In this document: one piece after another, positions 58,943 to 64,000 of the stretch | Numbering within the stretch: position 1 is the first letter of the stretch | Layout: each line of letters begins with the position of its first letter | From: Onchidella celtica | Taxonomy: Eukaryota; Mollusca; Gastropoda; Systellommatophora; Onchidiidae | Length of the DNA stretch: 64,000 nucleotides | Direction of reading: 5' to 3' | NCBI GenBank assembly: GCA_963931925.1 | Contig: OZ007570.1 | Location: forward strand, 47,135,317 to 47,199,316 | Translations under genes and position numbers: made by a program | Notes under the pieces: model-generated | What the model was told of the DNA's origin: nothing | Databases searched by the model: none | Seen by the model: only the letters and a program-made list of their open reading frames with translations

Positions 58943-61141
58943 TTTCAGGTACGAAAAGATAAATCATGACTTTGATTTTTCATCATTAAAATACAAGTCA
59001 TAAATACATATCAATTTATATGCCTACTTGAACATCTGGGGCAAGTATCAGTAGTTAACGACTTGGGTTTTGCTCTATATATAGGCATCTTACACTTTAA
59101 TTTCAACTGATTGTAAGAAGTAAATAAAATTTGATTAATAAAGTGAATAGCTGTTCTCACCCAGAGGACATTTTGCTTATGGTTTATTGTTTTACATCAG
59201 TTGTGATTATATTGGCCATTGTTTCAGCTGAATGCCATGCAGACGTAAATGTGGTAGCAGTTGTTCTGAATTAAAATTATTCCAAAGGGATAAGATGTCA
59301 TGATTATTTTCCAAGTCTGTCGATTTGTACTTCGTTGAACTGCACAGCGAGTTGATGACAGAAACTTCAGCTTCATGTCTTTCGACCAGTGTGTTACAAT
59401 TAGATTAGTCAGCGACCGTCCTCAGCTCCTGGCCCCTGCTCTGATTCTGTGAGACAAATTTTTTTTTTCTTTTGGGGCCTTCGGATCAGAATCTCCTTTT
59501 GGACAAAGTTACGGTGTCGTGCAATTATGACAGTATGAATATAAAGAATAACGACCTGAGTATTTTTCCTCTGCCGTCTGAAGAGAAAAGAAACTCGCAG
59601 TATAACTCTGAGATGGCGTTGCCGAGCCATTGACACTATAGTTATTCAGTCGATATGAAAGCCACCTCATAGTAATTTAATTCTTTGTGTGCCATGCATT
59701 TTTCCATGTTTGCCGATTCAGGAAGGAGATGAATGAAGACTAACTACAACAACATTTATTAATAGAAAGTCAACTTTCTTTCTTCCAGTAACAAAATAGC
59801 CTAGCATTCTTCTGCACTGATATATCGGTGATTGGCAGGGGTAGAACCGATAAAATGTATCGCTGATTGGCACACAAAGAGTGAACAAACCATCTTGAAC
59901 GTGTAAAATTATATCTGTGGGCATCATGGGGGGAGGGGGGGTGTGACCAAGAACGAAGATTGACCGCATACTGCTATTCTCTTTCACCGTTCATTGTGAA
60001 GCCGTCTATGATATTTTGTCTTTAATGTTTGTTTCTATTGGTCAAAAGTAGATTAATGTTAGGAAGCCGTACCCTTCTGTATCCTGTGCCGCATTTCTTT
60101 GAGATCTGTGTCGACATGTTGCTAGCTTGCTAGATGGAACTGTTATTTTCATGAACATTGAAAGTGTGAGAAGTGATACTTTTTTTTTTCTTTCTTTAAT
60201 GCCAATAACTGCTTTTTTTTTTTCAATTGAAGAATTTGATAAAACTTGCGAAGGACATGTGGACTCAGCTTTGAAGGGAAAAGACAACATTAAACATAAC
60301 TGCCGGTTTTAGATACAGTGATGCCTATGCAAGAAAAAGCAAGATTGAGTTCTGAACAATTTCAGAAGCTGTCACAATGAATTTTTCAGTAAATTGTTAT
60401 GATAGCCCGTGTCATTGTTCTGTTGACAAAACAGGTCGATCTCAGCAAAAACTCGTATTTTTGACATTTTGAACATCAGCGAAATGTCTCATATTGGTTA
60501 TAGTGGTTAGATGACGCTTGGTCGGTGAACTGGAACTGGAAATATATTATGTTGCCTGTGTCAAAAGTGATTGAGTGAACTTTGCAGTCAGTACTGTAGC
60601 ATTTCGTCAAATAGTGTAACGCGTCGTTTTCGGCTTTCACGAGAAAAAAGGAAAATAAGATGTTCCAACCATTTGTTCACTGGCACTTTCATAAACGTAG
60701 TCAAGACATTCTGCTTCGTAAAACCGACGTAGGCCAAGAAAAGGTCTCGTCTGAAACACTGTCAACGCATTATTTCCTTTACTGTGATAAGGGTAATCTG
60801 CCACAAGTAGACAGAGCATGTCAGATTAGCATTTAAAGACTACGTCTTGCAATACAATACGGTTTCATAAATGACACACTGACCTCAATTTGTTTATTAG
60901 CTAACTGCATTCAGAGTGTGAATTTTTACAATTATAGCTGAAAGGTAATAAACCACTGATTCCTTTATGTGCAAGTTAATATAAGAAAATTCAAACATAC
61001 AGATGTGAAACTTTCCAAACTCTTAATTCTGTTTAAATTACTGTAATAAAATTACTCCAGATTTTCGGTCGTTTTGAGTATATGGAATATAGACACTGAT
61101 GAAAAATAGGCTTCACTCCAACCAACGTTTCCTTTTTAAAT

Positions 61142-61190
61142 ACTAGCTGAGACACCCGATTTTGCTCGGGATAAACCCGTAACTGAATTA
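61142..61190 (+). repeat. Conserved TE-like phrase 'tagctgagacacccgatttt'
   Basis: This run, followed by 'gctcgggataaacccg', resembles a short phrase ('tagctga.acccg.c...gctcggg') that I recall from the ends of interspersed elements in many invertebrates. The element itself is not delimited. A (TTA)n lies at 61348-61376. Confidence 0.35.
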
Positions 61191-61626
61191 CTTTATCATT
61201 TATTTCTTATCTCCCCTATCCTGCTTGCTTCAAATTCTATGATAGTATGGTGAAAATTTTAAAAAATGGAATAAGACACCGCCACAATGATTTACACCCA
61301 TTACTGGGAGCCTGTGCACTATCGTTAGATGCGATGGGCGCACGTTTTTATTATTGTTATTATTATTATTATTATTAAATATTCCGTTCTGCGAACGGCA
61401 GCAGACAAGAGGCACCATTTTATTTTTAGACCAAAAAGAATCAGCACAAAATGTTTGGTTTCTATCGGTGCCGGAATATGTTAGGTAGCGTCTTCCACAA
61501 AATTCATGAATAAGATAGAGATAGACGGGTTTATTTTTGCTTCTGTCAATTTCTTCAATTTAACATTTAGCGGTGTTTTACTGTCTTGGCGCCGCCTAGG
61601 TAAAACTTCCACAAAAATGCGAGTCG

Positions 61627-61912
61627 TTACCTTTGTCGTCTTCAGTTTTTGGTATTTACATGGCTGATGCACCGTGACCGTTTGACGTAAGAAAATCTTT
61701 ACATACGCACACTTTTCGACGAAGTGGCGAGCCTTCGCCCGCAGCATGAAGTTTTTTGTTTTATTTTAACCAACTCACAGGCCTGCATACAATTGGCAGC
61801 CATCTCGTGGGAGGGGCTACATTGTAGCCAGTGACATGCTGTTGATATATACATGTAAATACATGTATTATAATATACGTCACTGGCAACAGCATACAGT
61901 TTGGGCATTCGC
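61627..61912 (+). repeat. Dispersed repeat family C, copy 2
   Basis: Collinear with 43028-43310. A central AT palindrome ('atacatgtaaatacatgtat') separates 'ccagtgacatgctgttg' from 'cgtcactggcaacagca', which are inverted to each other, so this copy carries a hairpin absent or decayed in copy 1. Confidence 0.75.
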
Positions 61913-62169
61913 CCGGACCAATAATATTCAATGGACCCGCAGGCCCTATTGTAGTCAGTCTTTCGGCCTTTATTCCTGTAAAACACGGACCGCTGGGAAA
62001 ACAATACTGTCGGGAAAAAACGCTGCTTAAAAATTCGTAGACAGTGCATGAGGCCACCAAACTTTTACAGTCTCATCCTCAGTCTGAAAGTAAAATGTGT
62101 GAACGTTTTCAAGACAGTTGGTGCGGAAAATGAGACGTCCATGCGTGACACTAGTTTGGAGTTTGCTTT

Positions 62170-62676
62170 GTATACACCACTGGTTCTCAGCGTGTTCGAG
62201 GTCAGCCTCGAGGGGGGGGGGGGCGAAAACGAAGAAAAGGGCGACAAAGGCCCGAAAATAATGGAAAAGGCGGAGGGGGGGGGGGCGGAAACATGAATGG
62301 ATGGCGATTTTGGGGTAAATGCAGGGGGTAAATACAGCTGACTAAACTTGTTCAACAGCATGATTGTGTAGATGGGTTTTATGAACAGAAAAGGCCTATT
62401 TTTTGTGTGTGCATTATTTTGATAGTGACTGTCTTTTGTTTTATTATGAATAACCAACTGGCCTATTGTCCTTGATAAGGCTTTGACAAACTTGACATCA
62501 CAGAATGATCACAATTTGTGTAGTCTATCTTTATGTGAAATATATCTGTTGGATTAAGTAGGGATTTGTGGTGGGGGCGGGGATGGGGCTGAGGGGAGGG
62601 ATGTGGGGCCGTGTCAGAAAATTTGGAGCCTAAGGGGGCGATTGCCTGGAAAAGGTCGAGAACCACTGGTATAAAC
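62170..62676. mobile_element. hAT-type MITE with target-site duplication
   Basis: The element is 62178-62668 (491 bp). The left end CACTGGTTCTC and the right end in reverse complement, CAGTGGTTCTC, differ at one base and match the common hAT terminus. Flanking octamers GTATACAC (62170-62177) and GTATAAAC (62669-62676) agree at seven of eight positions, the size expected for hAT. The interior is G-run-rich and non-coding. Confidence 0.85.
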
Positions 62677-62995
62677 GATTGTGGTGCGGAAACAAGTTTG
62701 AAACAATTAGCTGGAGATGTACATCACGAAGAGACGATGGAGATGGCTTGGACACGTGCTGCGAAAGGAAGCAAATTCTACCACCAAAACAGCACTTCTG
62801 TGGACACCGGAGGGACGGCGCAAGCGAGGCAGACCCAAGGCAACCTGGCGGAGAACAATCGAGGCAGAGATGAAATCCTTCAATCACTCATGGGGAACTC
62901 TCGCAAAGATGGCCCGGGACAGACAGGGCTGGAGATCCTTTGTTGCTGCCCTAAGCACCAGTGGGTGCAACTGGAAATAGTAGTAGTAGCTGGAG
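62677..62995 (+). mobile_element. 5'-truncated LINE 3' end (WRWLGHVLR type)
   Basis: The plus frame 62717-62980 reads KRRWRWLGHVLRKE, then ALLWTPEGRRKRGRPKATWR, RTIEAEMKS and DRQGWRSFVAAL, the well-known C-terminal end of a non-LTR retrotransposon reverse transcriptase. The frame is closed by TAG just upstream, so only this tail survives. A (TAG)4 microsatellite at 62979-62990 is the likely 3' tail. The clade cannot be settled from this piece. Confidence 0.85.
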
Positions 62996-64000
62996 AATGA
63001 TGTAATTATTGTTCGGATGATGAATGCAAAGCTCGAGTTACCTCTGACAGGTTTAATGTCGCTTATTATTTCCTGCCAGTTTGGCTGTGAACGGGAGTGA
63101 ATAACTAGTAAGCGTTTTCAGTGCAAAATAGCAATGAAACTTGTCTGTCAGCATACCTTGAAAGTTCAAATATCGACACAGCTGTAGGTGAAATGAAAGG
63201 TATTCGAATGGTAACTCTCGGTGTGAAAGTCGAACGCTAATCAGTTGTCCTTCACCATTTGGATGAAGGTAACTTAAACGATACAAGTTTTGTCACCAAG
63301 TCAGTGGGGTTTACATAATAATCGGAGATGTTCGCAGCAGATCATTATAAAGGTGCATGAAAGCTGCAGCGGAATGGGACAGTGAATTCATTACTAGGTG
63401 TGGGTAGACGGGAGAAGGCATAAAATGATAAGCCTTCCACTTCGTATTGACATTATGCATAGATGTTACATTATGACGGTAAATGAAGCGCAGGCTGCCC
63501 ATTTACTTTAAAAGAATGCACTGGATATATTAATTAATTTCATGTTACCGCATTGAATTTAGGCCCAGAGCTAGGGTGAAACTGTTCCTCATAGCCATTC
63601 AAATTCATCGTCACGAGGTATTCACAGTTTTACATTTTAGTTCGTTTTTATTTATTTATTTATCAATAATTATAATGCAAGTCTGTCATATCTATCAGGG
63701 GGCGCCTCTTACATTCGTATTTATAGTATGACAACCACCATACGAGTCGCTTTCTGTCATGACAGTCTGAATATAATTGGCATTGTAACTATAAAAAAAA
63801 TGAAACAGTCATTGATTAGATTTTAAGAATGTTTGCGAGGCAGAGTAATTGGTCTGACTTTTAGGATTTAAAATTCTTCATCGCTAGGATATTTGTAGCA
63901 AAACAAAGACACCACACTTTATAATGTACAGCAAGACAGGAATGGGTGCACGACATAGGAAGAGAGAGAGGGGGAAGGAAAAGAGAGCCACACGACATGT
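62996..64000. other. Gene-free right end
   Basis: AT-rich sequence without recognised exon or repeat, ending in a GA-rich patch (63959-63985). Confidence 0.45.

Larger units (their letters stand above)
57145..61130. other. Intronic or 3' region of the KASH5-like gene
   Basis: A 'cagttgcccagtggcccc' to 'gcccaggggcccat' stretch at 57435-57550 looks like an old DNA-transposon relic. A 46-bp duplicated segment is listed separately. The 3' exons expected for a KASH or LRMP protein were not found with any confidence. The frame ending at 60312 has no phase-compatible splice pair. Confidence 0.4.

Noticed and set aside
59718..59745. Another downstream exon (after 'gccgattcag')
   Set aside because: In the phase set by 58150 it reads only seven codons to a stop and adds no membrane anchor, so it is too short to support.
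60127..60312. Downstream exon of the KASH5-like gene
   Set aside because: The pyrimidine tract and AG at about 60231 are attractive, but phase with the candidate 58150 donor gives an immediate stop, and no donor follows.

Overview
The window looks like nuclear DNA of a multicellular animal. It has spliced genes with GT/AG introns, tRNA-derived SINEs, several clades of retrotransposon, hAT-like MITEs and very long tetranucleotide microsatellites. The repeat style would fit a mollusc or other lophotrochozoan, but that is inference; no species marker is present.

Three protein-coding loci can be supported. (1) 6206-8644 (-) is an intact 812-codon coding exon for an apparent single-pass membrane protein of unrecognised family. 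It has an in-frame upstream stop and a probable spliced 5' leader. (2) 34302-40781 (-) is a six-exon gene that I assembled by hand. All five introns keep phase, and the model totals exactly 713 codons (712 aa). It is a disordered, basic, phosphosite-rich protein with one PP1-docking-like KVTF motif and a compact C-terminal exon; I do not recognise the family. (3) 50394-57144 (+), possibly continuing to about 58150, is the 5' part of a gene with an EF-hand-like region followed by coiled coils. It resembles the KASH5/LRMP (IRAG2) family, and its C-terminus lies beyond the part I can resolve.

The rest is mostly repeats. 0.5-1 kb, 26.0-27.6 kb and 30.9-31.1 kb hold TATC/GATA arrays. At 26.4-27.06 kb the 3' end of a retrotransposon with an R2-type restriction-like endonuclease sits between two TATC arrays. 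43.4-47.0 kb is a nested, rearranged retroelement: a minus-strand Ty3/Gypsy pol fragment whose RNase H region is split by a 5'-truncated jockey/CR1-like LINE, with LTR ends in opposite orientation on the two sides. 62.17-63.0 kb holds a hAT-type MITE with a visible 8-bp target duplication next to a LINE 3' end. Other structured pieces are a nine-copy 28-bp satellite (18.1 kb), an eight-copy 66-bp minisatellite (28.3 kb), a degenerate satellite-like region (22-23.9 kb), a foldback (13.2 kb), and several dispersed families present two to four times.

The three genes show no obvious functional link. The best candidates for something undescribed are the TATC-embedded REL retrotransposon, the two orphan proteins, and the gypsy/LINE chimeric reading frame.
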